64,000 bases of DNA from Leptospira yanagawae serovar Saopaulo str. Sao Paulo = ATCC 700523 (GCF_000332475.2 NZ_AOGX02000015.1:558001-622000); one strand, 5' to 3'; positions 17,142 to 25,717 are shown, numbered from the stretch's first letter. Numbers and translations are program-made. Notes: generated by a model not told the origin, from the sequence alone.

Positions 17142-17945
17142 TCAACCATAAGATCGCTTAAACTCTGAAGGAGTCAAGTAATTCAATGAAGAGTGAAGAC
17201 GCTCGTCGTTGTATTCCTTTTGGAAAATTCGCAAAGCATCGGTTAACTCTCTTTGATTTTTAAAGTAGTGTAGATTCAAACACTCATCTCTAAGTTTACC
17301 ATTGAAACTTTCTATAAATGCATTTTGTGTTGGTTTTCCTTTTTCAATAAAGTGAATTTCTATCCCCTTATCTTCTGCCCATTTCTGGAAGTCTTTGGAT
17401 GTAAATTCTGTTCCATTATCCAAAACAAATGCTCTTGGAAGTCTTTCGAGGGTGTTTAAATATCTGATCAACTTTTCTGACGAAAAAGTAAACTCTGCCT
17501 GAAGTATGGTATTCTCTCTTGTTAAATGATCAATACCTGTTAAAATTCTTTGCTTTCTTCCATCAATCGTCCGTTCGAAAACAAAGTCCATTGACCAAAC
17601 TTCGTTTGAATTCTTAGGCAATGGTAGTTGCTGTGATGATGCATTTCTTTTCTTTCGCTTCGGTTTTGTCCTTATTTTAAGCCCTTCTAAGCAATATAGT
17701 CGATATACTTTCTTATGATTGATTGTCCTACCCGACCTTCTTAACCTTCGGTAAATTCGTCGATAGCCTTCCCGTTTCCATCGAAAAGCAAGTCTTCGAA
17801 TTTCGTTCATTGTCTCTTCATCAATAGCTTTCGGCTGATAATAATAACTTGATTTAGGAAGAAGAACAACATCTAGGCTTCTGTTTAGAGAAAGTCCCTC
17901 TTCAACTAGCAGATCAACTGCTCTCTCCTTCGTTGATCTGCTCAA
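17142..17945 (-). CDS. IS3-family transposase OrfB, DDE integrase core (copy 1)
   Basis: The 267-residue product is the catalytic part of the transposase. An HTH_21 region (about 40-95) is followed by the rve core with all acidic residues: Asp in VWSMDFVFERTIDG, Asp in AFVLDNGTEF and Glu in NAFIESFNGKLRDECL. The C-terminal YNDERLHSSLNYLTPSEFK is typical of the IS407 group. The separate start would be a TTG overlapping the orfA stop, but the active protein is most likely the OrfAB fusion made by -1 frameshifting. Confidence 0.93.
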   Translation of the reverse strand: MSRSTKERAVDLLVEEGLSLNRSLDVVLLPKSSYYYQPKAIDEETMNEIRRLAFRWKREGYRRIYRRLRRSGRTINHKKVYRLYCLEGLKIRTKPKRKKRNASSQQLPLPKNSNEVWSMDFVFERTIDGRKQRILTGIDHLTRENTILQAEFTFSSEKLIRYLNTLERLPRAFVLDNGTEFTSKDFQKWAEDKGIEIHFIEKGKPTQNAFIESFNGKLRDECLNLHYFKNQRELTDALRIFQKEYNDERLHSSLNYLTPSEFKRSYG

Positions 17946-18208
17946 AACTTTTTTCCCAAAACATTCTTAATTGCTTGGATTTCGAGAGCCATGTCAGCTA
18001 CCAATCTTTTGAGATTTGAATTTTCCTGCTCGAGTGCCTTCATCTTCTTGATTTCGCTAAGCTCCATTCCTCCATACTTGTTACGCCAGCGATAAAATGT
18101 TTGTTCAGTGATTCCGTATTTTCGTGAAAGTTCCTTGATTGGAATACCTGTTTCTGCTTCCTTTAATATCCGAAAAATCTCGCTTTCTTCTATCTTCTTT
18201 CTTGCCAT
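17942..18208 (-). CDS. IS3-family transposase OrfA, helix-turn-helix (copy 1)
   Basis: The 88-residue HTH_8 / transposase_8 protein shows GIPIKELSRKYGITEQTFYR as the helix-turn-helix and a Leu-zipper-like tail (LEQENSNLKRLVADMALEIQ). It would bind the IS ends and pair with OrfB. The A AAA AAG slippery heptamer at 17948-17954, just before the stop, allows a -1 shift into orfB. The ribosome site is AGGAGA. Confidence 0.93.
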   Translation of the reverse strand: MARKKIEESEIFRILKEAETGIPIKELSRKYGITEQTFYRWRNKYGGMELSEIKKMKALEQENSNLKRLVADMALEIQAIKNVLGKKF

Positions 18209-18275
18209 AATGCTCTCTCCTTAATATCGGAGAAAACTAACTTAAATATCGGTGCAGTTTTTGGGGAGCAGGTCA

Positions 18276-18427
18276 CGACTTACCGCTATGCGTCGGCACT
18301 AGGCCTCGCTCGGCCTGCGGCAAATTCCCCTTCTCGCATTAGCCTTGCGTTCGCAAACTACATGCCAGTCCCTAACGTCCCAGCGGGACTCAGGGTCGTG
18401 GAACGTCCGTAAGCTTTTTCGTTATAC
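18276..18427. repeat. attC-like site 1, main part
   Basis: The right-hand part of a palindromic element follows the CGAC duplication (18276-18279). It ends in CCGTAAG, a 6-7 base spacer and GTTATAC (18421-18427). These mirror GTATAAC, a 5-base spacer and CTTACCG at the left end, as the R and L boxes of integron attC sites do. The interior is GC-rich with partial self-complementarity and shares blocks such as CGCTCGGCC and CAGTCCCTAACG with site 2. The next 99 bases to the antitoxin start are AT-rich and hold no other signal I trust. Confidence 0.65.
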
Positions 18428-18526
18428 GACATCCAAAAAAAATATCTATGCTTATGAATGTCAAAATTGGAAAAAACTAAAACTTTACACTTGATTTTAC
18501 ACTAAATTCTGACAGAATGTAGCTTT

Positions 18527-18754
18527 ATGAGCATTGATACTAAACTCACAATAGCTGATATCCAAAAAATGAATTTATCTGATCAAATAGAGACACTAGG
18601 AACTATTTGGGATTCAATTGTAGAAACAAATCAACCGATTCCACTTTCAAGTAATGAAAAGAAACTTTTAGATGTCCGTTTTGAGGCAGAATCATCCACC
18701 AAGGGAATTAATTGGAAAACTTTTAAAAAGAATATTCAAATAGATTCTAAATGA
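18527..18754 (+). CDS. Antitoxin-like addiction module protein in cassette 2
   Basis: The 75-residue product matches the short addiction-module component type usually found before ParE/RelE toxins. It has the motif IQKMNLSDQIETLGTIWDSI and a polar second half around PLSSNEKKLLDVRF. It overlaps the toxin by 4 bases (ATGA), which couples translation. TA pairs are common cargo of chromosomal integron cassettes, where they stabilise the array. Confidence 0.82.
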   Translation: MSIDTKLTIADIQKMNLSDQIETLGTIWDSIVETNQPIPLSSNEKKLLDVRFEAESSTKGINWKTFKKNIQIDSK

Positions 18755-19056
18755 ATCATTACCCAATTTGGGTTAAGCCCTCCGCGCAAAATGATTTCAT
18801 TTCAGCAGTCGATTATTATGAATCAAAAATGCCAGGACTCGGAAATAAACTACTAGAAGAAATCAACAATTCGCTTAAAAGAATTGAAGTTCAACCTCTC
18901 ATAGGTATTAAAATTTATAAAAACTTTTATCAAATTCTAACAAGAAAATTCCCGATTAGAATAATCTATACATTTATAAATAAAGAAATACAAATATACG
19001 CTTTCTTCCATCAGAGTAGGCAATTTCAAAAACTAATAAATAAACTAGATACTTAA
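18751..19056 (+). CDS. ParE/RelE-family toxin in cassette 2
   Basis: The 101-residue product has the ParE/RelE layout: an N-terminal strand (YPIWVKPSAQNDF), a paired helix (AVDYYESKMPGLGNKLLEEI) and C-terminal strands with basic and aromatic residues (FPIRIIYTFINKEIQIYAFF, then HQSR). By family it would inhibit gyrase or cleave mRNA. It forms a pair with the upstream antitoxin. Confidence 0.85.
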   Translation: MNHYPIWVKPSAQNDFISAVDYYESKMPGLGNKLLEEINNSLKRIEVQPLIGIKIYKNFYQILTRKFPIRIIYTFINKEIQIYAFFHQSRQFQKLINKLDT

Positions 19057-19071
19057 ACTTCACTTAAAAAC

Positions 19072-19272
19072 ATGATACCATTAAAACTAATTTTTATCAT
19101 AGCAGTTCTATCATTTGTATTAAACTGCTCATCAGAAGAGGATAAAAAAGAAAAAAGATGTCAAAATGATCGCAAGGTTCTCGAACTTTGTTTACTAATC
19201 AATCAGAATGATTCTAGATACTGTGATACTCAATCAGCAACTGTTTATATAAATTGTGGAACACCTCGATAA
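19072..19272 (+). CDS. Small lipoprotein, hypothetical, in cassette 2
   Basis: The 66-residue product has a lipoprotein signal (LIFIIAVLSFVLNC with Cys at about residue 19) and five further Cys in the mature part (CQND, CLLI, CDTQ, CGTP). I do not recognise the family. It starts 15 bases after the toxin stop and ends 53 bases before attC-like site 2, so it is the last gene of cassette 2. Confidence 0.6.
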   Translation: MIPLKLIFIIAVLSFVLNCSSEEDKKEKRCQNDRKVLELCLLINQNDSRYCDTQSATVYINCGTPR

Positions 19273-19325
19273 AAAATTAAAGAATTCTTTTTTAATTAAA
19301 ATAATAACTAGCTATTTAGGACGTC

Positions 19326-19489
19326 GTATAACTTCCGCAAACCGCTATACTTCGGGACTTCGCCCTCGCTCGGCCTTCGGCACATTGGCTTTTGTCACTC
19401 CTCTTGCTTACGCAAGCGTCGTTCCAGTCCCTAACGCCTCCTCGGGAGGCTCAGGGCCAGCCTACGTCGGTTCGCTAGGTACGTTATAC
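19326..19489. repeat. attC-like site 2, intact
   Basis: This is a 164-bp imperfect palindrome. It opens with GTATAAC (19326-19332), a 5-base spacer and CAAACCG, and closes with CGGTTCG, a short spacer and GTTATAC (19483-19489). Interior blocks match site 1 (CTCGCTCGGCCT, CCAGTCCCTAACG, GGCTCAGGG versus GACTCAGGG). The layout of complementary outer and inner boxes around a GC-rich variable centre is that of integron attC sites. A 103-codon reading through it is not a gene. Confidence 0.7.
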
Positions 19490-19675
19490 AGCATTTGTTT
19501 AATAATGATTATGACTCAGGAATCCTTGCCTAATCAATTTAATACGATGAACATAGTAAAAGAATAATATGATGCATATTTTTATTAATCTATTTTTGAT
19601 AATTTTATTGACCTGCTCCCCAAAAACTGCACCGATATTTAAGTTAGTTTTCTCCGATATTAAGGAGAGAGCATT

Positions 19676-19942
19676 ATGGCAAGAAAGAAGATAGAAGAAA
19701 GCGAGATTTTTCGGATATTAAAGGAAGCAGAAACAGGTATTCCAATCAAGGAACTTTCACGAAAATACGGAATCACTGAACAAACATTTTATCGCTGGCG
19801 TAACAAGTATGGAGGAATGGAGCTTAGCGAAATCAAGAAGATGAAGGCACTCGAGCAGGAAAATTCAAATCTCAAAAGATTGGTAGCTGACATGGCTCTC
19901 GAAATCCAAGCAATTAAGAATGTTTTGGGAAAAAAGTTTTGA
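19676..19942 (+). CDS. IS3-family transposase OrfA (copy 2)
   Basis: The 88 residues match OrfA of copy 1 exactly: an HTH with KELSRKYGITEQTFYRWRNK and a Leu-zipper tail. The slippery heptamer A AAA AAG lies at 19930-19936, in the orfA frame as required for a -1 shift. The ribosome site is AAGGAGA, 9 bases before ATG. Confidence 0.93.
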   Translation: MARKKIEESEIFRILKEAETGIPIKELSRKYGITEQTFYRWRNKYGGMELSEIKKMKALEQENSNLKRLVADMALEIQAIKNVLGKKF

Positions 19943-20742
19943 GCAGATCAACGAAGGAGAGAGCAGTTGATCTGCTAGTTGAAGAGGGACTTTCTCTAAA
20001 CAGAAGCCTAGATGTTGTTCTTCTTCCTAAATCAAGTTATTATTATCAGCCGAAAGCTATTGATGAAGAGACAATGAACGAAATTCGAAGACTTGCTTTT
20101 CGATGGAAACGGGAAGGCTATCGACGAATTTACCGAAGGTTAAGAAGGTCGGGTAGGACAATCAATCATAAGAAAGTATATCGACTATATTGCTTAGAAG
20201 GGCTTAAAATAAGGACAAAACCGAAGCGAAAGAAAAGAAATGCATCATCACAGCAACTACCATTGCCTAAGAATTCAAACGAAGTTTGGTCAATGGACTT
20301 TGTTTTCGAACGGACGATTGATGGAAGAAAGCAAAGAATTTTAACAGGTATTGATCATTTAACAAGAGAGAATACCATACTTCAGGCAGAGTTTACTTTT
20401 TCGTCAGAAAAGTTGATCAGATATTTAAACACCCTCGAAAGACTTCCAAGAGCATTTGTTTTGGATAATGGAACAGAATTTACATCCAAAGACTTCCAGA
20501 AATGGGCAGAAGATAAGGGGATAGAAATTCACTTTATTGAAAAAGGAAAACCAACACAAAATGCATTTATAGAAAGTTTCAATGGTAAACTTAGAGATGA
20601 GTGTTTGAATCTACACTACTTTAAAAATCAAAGAGAGTTAACCGATGCTTTGCGAATTTTCCAAAAGGAATACAACGACGAGCGTCTTCACTCTTCATTG
20701 AATTACTTGACTCCTTCAGAGTTTAAGCGATCTTATGGTTGA
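19939..20742 (+). CDS. IS3-family transposase OrfB (copy 2)
   Basis: The 267 residues match OrfB of copy 1, with Asp, Asp and Glu of the DDE triad in MDFVFERT, LDNGTEF and IESFNGK. The frame is -1 relative to orfA and the TTG at 19939 overlaps the orfA stop, so expression is expected mainly as the frameshifted OrfAB protein. Confidence 0.93.
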   Translation: MSRSTKERAVDLLVEEGLSLNRSLDVVLLPKSSYYYQPKAIDEETMNEIRRLAFRWKREGYRRIYRRLRRSGRTINHKKVYRLYCLEGLKIRTKPKRKKRNASSQQLPLPKNSNEVWSMDFVFERTIDGRKQRILTGIDHLTRENTILQAEFTFSSEKLIRYLNTLERLPRAFVLDNGTEFTSKDFQKWAEDKGIEIHFIEKGKPTQNAFIESFNGKLRDECLNLHYFKNQRELTDALRIFQKEYNDERLHSSLNYLTPSEFKRSYG

Positions 20743-21258
20743 AATGTTTAGAGAAAACTAACTTATCCATTGGTACTGAAAATGGGGGCAGGTCATTATT
20801 AATAACATTATTTTTTATTGTATTCACCGTTTACGAAGGTTGGTCGAAAAATCGTAAAATTGAGAAAGTATTTTCAGGAAGAATGAAATTGGATGCAAAA
20901 TCATTCTATGAAAATTATTTTAAGTCACTTAATATACCGGAAGAAGTTGTTATAGATATTATGGAAATATTGGAAAAATATTTAGATGCAGATTTATCAC
21001 GAATTTCAGATGAGGATGATTTCTCGAAAAACTTAAGTTTTTTTTGGAAATTTGACTCTATGGCTGATGTAGAAATTATTTTGGCAATCGAGGATAAATT
21101 CAACATCAAAATAGAAAATAATGAGGCATTAAATACTACAAAACTTAAGGATTTAGTCATTCTCGTTTGGAAAAAAATCCAAGATAAAAATGATAAAAAT
21201 TCAAATGAATGAAATTTGAAGAAGCTGTAATACTTTTTTGAAAAATAAGTGGTGACCA

Positions 21259-21783
21259 TTAATTCTTTTGTGCTCGATCAACACAAAGAAATCCATTGGT
21301 TAGAATGGTATCTAAAGATGTGGTTCGATCCGTTGGGTTAAAATATGTTTCAGTGAAAATGGAACCTGCCCCTATGTTTTGGCAATCTGTCATGGCAAAC
21401 TCTTTGGTATCATTGGGTTTTACATAGACAATGGTATTTACTTTTGTGGTATCACCATTGGGTTGGTATCGACAAACACCGACTAGGTTTTGTGTCGAAC
21501 ATTTGGCACTGGATTTTGTATACCCTGGAAGACATGTAAGTTCTTCTCGCGTAACAGCATAGGATTCGATACAAGATGGGCTATAGTTGGAAGAACCGGA
21601 ACAAGATCCTAAAAATTGAAAACTCCCACTAAAACCTGTACGACCTGCATTCAAACTCGCTACATACATCGTTTGCAAACATTGATTTTGCGTTTCTTTG
21701 ATTTTGTCTTCTCGTTGCGCTTGGCAATAAAAGAGATTGGTAAAGAAAAAGAAAAAGATAAAAAATAGAGTCAATCGTTTCAT
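21259..21783 (-). CDS. Cys-rich lipoprotein, hypothetical
   Basis: The 174-residue product has a lipoprotein-like signal (LTLFFIFFFFFTNLFYC) and about ten Cys in the mature part, in contexts such as GSCSGSSNYSPSCIES, LTCLPGYT and GVCRYQPNGD. I do not recognise the family. It follows the porin gene by one base and is likely co-transcribed with it. An outer-membrane or periplasmic location is probable. Confidence 0.7.
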   Translation of the reverse strand: MKRLTLFFIFFFFFTNLFYCQAQREDKIKETQNQCLQTMYVASLNAGRTGFSGSFQFLGSCSGSSNYSPSCIESYAVTREELTCLPGYTKSSAKCSTQNLVGVCRYQPNGDTTKVNTIVYVKPNDTKEFAMTDCQNIGAGSIFTETYFNPTDRTTSLDTILTNGFLCVDRAQKN

Positions 21784-21784
21784 A

Positions 21785-23215
21785 TTAATAAAATACCTGT
21801 ATTTGAGTTCGAACTACATGATCCCCTTCTGCAGCTGTAGGAGTTCCGGTATAATAAAAATAGTCTGTTTGCCATTTGAGATTGTGTTCGGCAAAATAAT
21901 AAGATAAGGCTCCTCCCACTTCTCGGGAATATTTCATCGTTGGATCGGTTTCTCCTAAAGGACGAAATTCACCAAATCGAAATACCAATTCATATTGGTT
22001 TGTGAATAGGTAACCGAGTTGAACAAAATGACCTTGTCCACTTCTGGAATACTCTCTAGATAATGCAGAACTAACAGTCCTTTCCACATAAGCTGTGTTT
22101 GCTCTTCGCCATAACCATTCATATTGGAAGGAAAAACCCATCCATTTGAAATAGATATCACCGGCCGCATGGCTATAATTAAATTTTGCAAAACTATATT
22201 CTGTTCCATGTGTACTCAAGGAACGATCAGAATTTTTGTTATAAGCACCAGAAACTCCAAAAGAAATTTTTGGTTCTTTGTATCTTGCAAAATCAACTTC
22301 AGACAACCAATCGTTATCGGAACCAGACTTTGACATTCCACCGAAGGGAGAAAAAATAAATCGAGCAACTGTTAAAACACCGGGAGTTTGCCTTTCCACT
22401 CGGTTACGACCCTGACCACCAAAAACACCTAAGTAATAAGCAAACATACGTTTGTTGCCAAATAGGTCTTCTGAAAATAGATAGGCTCCAACATCGCGGT
22501 CTAAGTTAAATTCGGAATTCACTGTTGACCTGTCTACAGTTTGTAAGGCGCTTGATGAATTCCAACGTTGTCTACTGAATGGAACTTTCATTTGTCCAAA
22601 TGCAAACTTAACATCGCGGTATTGGTTGTAGATGATATTGGCATCCCGTAAGGAATTTCTCCTTTGGCTTTCTATATCTCGTTCTGCAAAACCCAACTGT
22701 AAGTTCACAAGCCAAGTATCATTGAAAAGTCCCGCACGTAAGGCAAGTCTTGTCCGCCTTACAAGGAAGTTTGTTGTGTCTTGGGATGGATCCAATTGGA
22801 AGGTTTGGTTCCCTTGCATTTGGGAACGGAACCGGAGTTGGATGTTGTGTTTGCCATCATTTGAAGTCGCTTTGATCCCTTTCCCAAGACCTGTTTCCCA
22901 ATTGGATTTGTTTTCAGTTGGTGCTATGACGGTTCCTGCACTTGTCGGATTTGGGATGGCTGGTGAGGTAGAGTTCCCACTGTTTGTAGGATTAGGGGAT
23001 GCCGAGTTCCCTGGATTCGTTGGAGTTTGGGGGGGATTTGTATTTTGTGACTCTTTTCCTACGGGAGAATTGGGAGTTTCTTTTTTCTCGTCGCCCAATT
23101 GGGAAGTTTGGTCTTTGGTGTTTTCTGGTTTCTCTTGGGATTTTAAGGGAAACGCAGAAGCAATCAGGGCAAAAGCCAGAGTGAGAGCGATGGATTGGGA
23201 AGGCTTACGGTGTAA
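21785..23215 (-). CDS. Outer-membrane porin, OprO/OprP-like
   Basis: The 476-residue product (ATG at 23215) has a signal peptide (SIALTLAFALIASAFPLKSQ) and a long Pro/Asn/Ser/Thr-rich linker (about 35-95). A beta-barrel domain of the phosphate-selective porin family follows: QLRFRSQMQGNQTFQLD, FLVRRTRLALRAGLFNDTW and VKFAFGQMKVPFSRQRWNSS. The C-terminus is a barrel strand ending in aromatic FY (TQIQVFY). An in-frame ATG at 23245 would put ten extra residues before the signal. Substrate is not determined by the sequence. Confidence 0.83.
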   Translation of the reverse strand, partial: LHRKPSQSIALTLAFALIASAFPLKSQEKPENTKDQTSQLGDEKKETPNSPVGKESQNTNPPQTPTNPGNSASPNPTNSGNSTSPAIPNPTSAGTVIAPTENKSNWETGLGKGIKATSNDGKHNIQLRFRSQMQGNQTFQLDPSQDTTNFLVRRTRLALRAGLFNDTWLVNLQLGFAERDIESQRRNSLRDANIIYNQYRDVKFAFGQMKVPFSRQRWNSSSALQTVDRSTVNSEFNLDRDVGAYLFSEDLFGNKRMFAYYLGVFGGQGRNRVERQTPGVLTVARFIFSPFGGMSKSGSDNDWLSEVDFARYKEPKISFGVSGAYNKNSDRSLSTHGTEYSFAKFNYSHAAGDIYFKWMGFSFQYEWLWRRANTAYVERTVSSALSREYSRSGQGHFVQLGYLFTNQYELVFRFGEFRPLGETDPTMKYSREVGGALSYYFAEHNLKWQTDYFYYTGTPTAAEGDHVVRTQIQVFY

Positions 23216-23363
23216 CATTTTTGTAATAATTGTAATATTTGCCAAATTGGTAAGGAATCGGGAAAAGGCAAAGGGATTTCGCTTCGAAATTTCGGATTAT
23301 TCAGACACAGGTTACATTTTTCCTTTTCATTCGAAAGATTCTTGAAAAACTGTTCTCTGATCT

Positions 23364-24380
23364 ATGAAAAAAGCACTCATCACGGGAATCACAGGCCAAG
23401 ATGGTTCCTACTTAGCAGAACTCCTCCTCCAAAAAGGATACGAAGTCCATGGTATTGTTCGTAGGACGAGTTTATTCAACCGCAATCGCATTGAACACCT
23501 ACATGGAAACCCAAAGCTCTTTTTACACTACGGAGATTTAACAGATTCCTCCAACCTGAACCGTATTTTAGAGAAAATCCAACCTTCGGAAATTTACAAC
23601 CTGGCGGCTCAGTCTCATGTTCAGGTTTCGTTTGAAGTTCCAGAATATACAGCTGAAGTGGATGCGGTGGGAACATTACGAATTTTGGATGCGATCAAAC
23701 AAACTGGCATTAACTCACGATTCTACCAAGCTTCCACTTCTGAATTGTATGGCCTCGTCCAAGAGGTTCCTCAAACAGAAAAAACTCCGTTTTACCCACG
23801 TTCTCCTTATGCCGTTGCAAAATTGTATGCCTATTGGGCAGTTGTAAACTACCGTGAAGCGTACAACTTGCACGCCTCAAATGGAATTTTATTTAACCAT
23901 GAATCTCCGAGGCGTGGCGAAACCTTTGTGACTCGTAAAATCACCCTTGGTGTTTCCGCAGTCAAAGCGGGAAAACTTCCTTTTATCACAATGGGAAACA
24001 TTGATTCGAAACGAGATTGGGGATACGCTCCAGACTATGTTGAGATGATGTGGATGATGTTACAAAAAGACCAACCTGATGACTACGTTGTGGCAACCAA
24101 TGAAACTCATACTGTACGAGAATTCATAGAAGAGTCCTATAAAATTGCTGGTTACGAAGTGGTATGGGAAGGCAAAGAAGACAACGAAATTGGTAAGGAC
24201 AAAAAAACGGGCCAAGTTCTTGTGAAAATTGATCCAAAATACTACAGACCAACGGAAGTAGAGCTTCTCATCGGAAATCCTGAAAAAGCAAAACGTCAGT
24301 TAGGTTGGGAACCAAAAGTGAAGTTCAAAGAACTTGTCAAAATTATGATGGAAGCTGACTTAAAAGCCCAAGGATTTTAA
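23364..24380 (+). CDS. gmd: GDP-mannose 4,6-dehydratase
   Basis: The enzyme converts GDP-mannose to GDP-4-keto-6-deoxymannose, a precursor of fucose, rhamnose and perosamine sugars for surface glycans. The 338 residues are the usual length. The NADP motif is [14 protein letters not shown] (residues about 8-21), the SDR active site contains TSELYG and YAVAK, and the family block [17 protein letters not shown] is present. It converges on the cyclase gene with overlapping stop codons. No other sugar genes are adjacent. Confidence 0.93.
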   Translation: MKKALITGITGQDGSYLAELLLQKGYEVHGIVRRTSLFNRNRIEHLHGNPKLFLHYGDLTDSSNLNRILEKIQPSEIYNLAAQSHVQVSFEVPEYTAEVDAVGTLRILDAIKQTGINSRFYQASTSELYGLVQEVPQTEKTPFYPRSPYAVAKLYAYWAVVNYREAYNLHASNGILFNHESPRRGETFVTRKITLGVSAVKAGKLPFITMGNIDSKRDWGYAPDYVEMMWMMLQKDQPDDYVVATNETHTVREFIEESYKIAGYEVVWEGKEDNEIGKDKKTGQVLVKIDPKYYRPTEVELLIGNPEKAKRQLGWEPKVKFKELVKIMMEADLKAQGF

Positions 24381-25717
24381 GCCGAACCACTAAGAGCTTT
24401 GTAACGATTCACAAACTCTTGGTTGGGTACTTTTGGATGTCCTTCTCGGTGTAATCCGGGAAGGAGCCCTTCCACAAAATACATTTTGATTTTCCCTTTG
24501 TTTTTGGCTGTAACTTCACCTCTATACTCACAATGGAAAAAATCTTTTACAAGTTCATAAGTGTTTGATGAAATATTGATTTTTCCTGTTTCCCCGGATG
24601 ATTCACAACGACTAGCGGTATTCACAGTATCACTCCAAACATCATACGCAAATTTTTTATCACCAATCACACCAGCAATCAACTCACCTGAATGGATCCC
24701 AAGCCTTAATTGCCAATACGGTAATCCTTGTCCTGCTTTGATCTCCTTCATTTGGTTCATAAATGCTTGGATTTCAAGAGCTGCGAGAACGGAATCAACA
24801 GCATGTGTTTTGTTTGGTTTGGGAATGCCCCCCACAAACATATAACTATCTCCAATGGTTTTCAATTTTTCTAAATTGTGTCGTTCCATTAGGCTATCAA
24901 AATAAGAAAAACACCGGTCCAATTCTTCGACAAGTTCTCCGGGTGTCATTGTTTCTGCGATTTTGGTAAACCCTTCAAAGTCAGTAAAACAAACGGTTGC
25001 TGATGGAAAATGTTTTGGTTTACTCACACCATTTTGTTTTAATTCTCTGGCAACTTCGACCGGTAAAATGTTTAATAACAAACTTTCCGACTTTTGGTGT
25101 TCCGCATTGAGTTTGTCCTCGGCAAGGTTCACTGCTTTGACAAATTGATTGATCAGTATAATAAAAAATATAACAACAAGTATCAGGGGAGGCAGTAGAT
25201 AGTCCGCGGGCACAATCCATTTCGGTGGACCGTACAATCCTTCACCACCCATCACTCGGTAATAAAATTGAGAAACTAAAAATAGAATTGAAGATAAACT
25301 AACAAAGAACCAGCGAAGGATCATGTTTTTTCTTGTTATCATCAAAAAAGGGATGATCGAAAACAATAAAAATCCGAGTGGAGCTGGGTCGTCCGCTTGG
25401 AAATAGGTAAGGGCTCCAATGTGTAAATTGCTAGCAAGGAGAGCAAAAAAAGCACTTACCGCATAACTTCCTTTATACAACAAATAACGCGAATATCCCA
25501 ATGGAAAAATTAGAAATACATAGGATACCAAAGACGTGAAATGAGTTTCTTCTGGCTCAGTAAAAAAGATAACGGGCAAAAGAATCGTGGGTAACATAAA
25601 CATGATGAATTGAAAGCTTGCACTCACTCGCAATGCGCGCGCATTTTCATCACTTAATCCTTTTGTTAAATGTTGAAGTTGTATCCGATTGAGAAGTTTT
25701 TCTATGCGTCTTGGCAT
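24377..25717 (-). CDS. Membrane adenylate cyclase (class III)
   Basis: The 446-residue product (ATG 25717 preferred to a TTG at 25753) has six hydrophobic helices (about 35-205), then a short coiled linker and a class III cyclase domain (about 230-420). The metal-binding Asp lies in [10 protein letters not shown] and the dimer motif is [13 protein letters not shown]. The base-specifying Lys (LKTIGD) and Asp ([11 protein letters not shown]) point to ATP rather than GTP as substrate. Downstream on the same strand are no partners, but STAS and cyclic-nucleotide-binding genes lie just upstream, which suggests local cAMP signalling. Confidence 0.88.
   Translation of the reverse strand: MPRRIEKLLNRIQLQHLTKGLSDENARALRVSASFQFIMFMLPTILLPVIFFTEPEETHFTSLVSYVFLIFPLGYSRYLLYKGSYAVSAFFALLASNLHIGALTYFQADDPAPLGFLLFSIIPFLMITRKNMILRWFFVSLSSILFLVSQFYYRVMGGEGLYGPPKWIVPADYLLPPLILVVIFFIILINQFVKAVNLAEDKLNAEHQKSESLLLNILPVEVARELKQNGVSKPKHFPSATVCFTDFEGFTKIAETMTPGELVEELDRCFSYFDSLMERHNLEKLKTIGDSYMFVGGIPKPNKTHAVDSVLAALEIQAFMNQMKEIKAGQGLPYWQLRLGIHSGELIAGVIGDKKFAYDVWSDTVNTASRCESSGETGKINISSNTYELVKDFFHCEYRGEVTAKNKGKIKMYFVEGLLPGLHREGHPKVPNQEFVNRYKALSGSA

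Larger units (their letters stand above)
17089..18275 (-). mobile_element. IS3-family (IS407 group) insertion sequence, copy 1
   Basis: The element is 1187 bp and bounded by imperfect inverted repeats. Both ends start TGACCTGC and share TAAGTTAGTTTTCTC about 30 bases in. It is flanked by a 4-bp target duplication CGAC (17085-17088 and 18276-18279). TGACCTGC ends and 4-bp duplications are features of the IS407 group. It carries orfA and orfB with a -1 frameshift site. It has the same length as copy 2 and encodes the same proteins, in the opposite orientation, so both are recent and probably functional. Confidence 0.93.
19609..20795 (+). mobile_element. IS3-family (IS407 group) insertion sequence, copy 2
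   Basis: This second element is also 1187 bp, inverted relative to copy 1 and flanked by a different 4-bp target duplication, TTAT (19605-19608 and 20796-20799). Terminal sequences match copy 1 wherever compared. The different duplications show two independent insertions rather than one duplicated block. The pair encloses 1.3 kb carrying cassette 2. Confidence 0.93.
19569..21212 (+). pseudogene. Membrane-anchored acyl-carrier-like protein split by IS copy 2
   Basis: If the IS (19609-20795) and one copy of its TTAT duplication are removed, codons from ATG 19569 join in frame to 20800-21212 and give a 150-residue protein. It would have an N-terminal membrane helix (HIFINLFLIILL, continuing LITLFFIVFTVYEGW) and a C-terminal acyl-carrier domain. 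Its FDSMADVEIILAIEDKF resembles the DSL phosphopantetheine motif. The acyl-carrier part could still be made alone from ATG 20883 (109 residues). The native role is unknown; transfer of acyl groups at the membrane is a guess. This is the third cassette-like gene of the island. Confidence 0.75.

Noticed and set aside
19256..19567. A 103-codon plus-strand reading
   Set aside because: It runs straight through attC-like site 2, overlaps the lipoprotein stop, and its composition follows the palindrome.
21213..21258. A third attC-like site after the acyl-carrier gene
   Set aside because: Only 46 bases separate it from the next gene, and no GTATAAC/GTTATAC pair or GC-rich palindrome is present.
16081..21260. 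An integron integrase gene in or beside the cassette island
   Set aside because: The only recombinases in the region are the two IS3-type DDE transposases; no tyrosine recombinase motif is seen on either strand.
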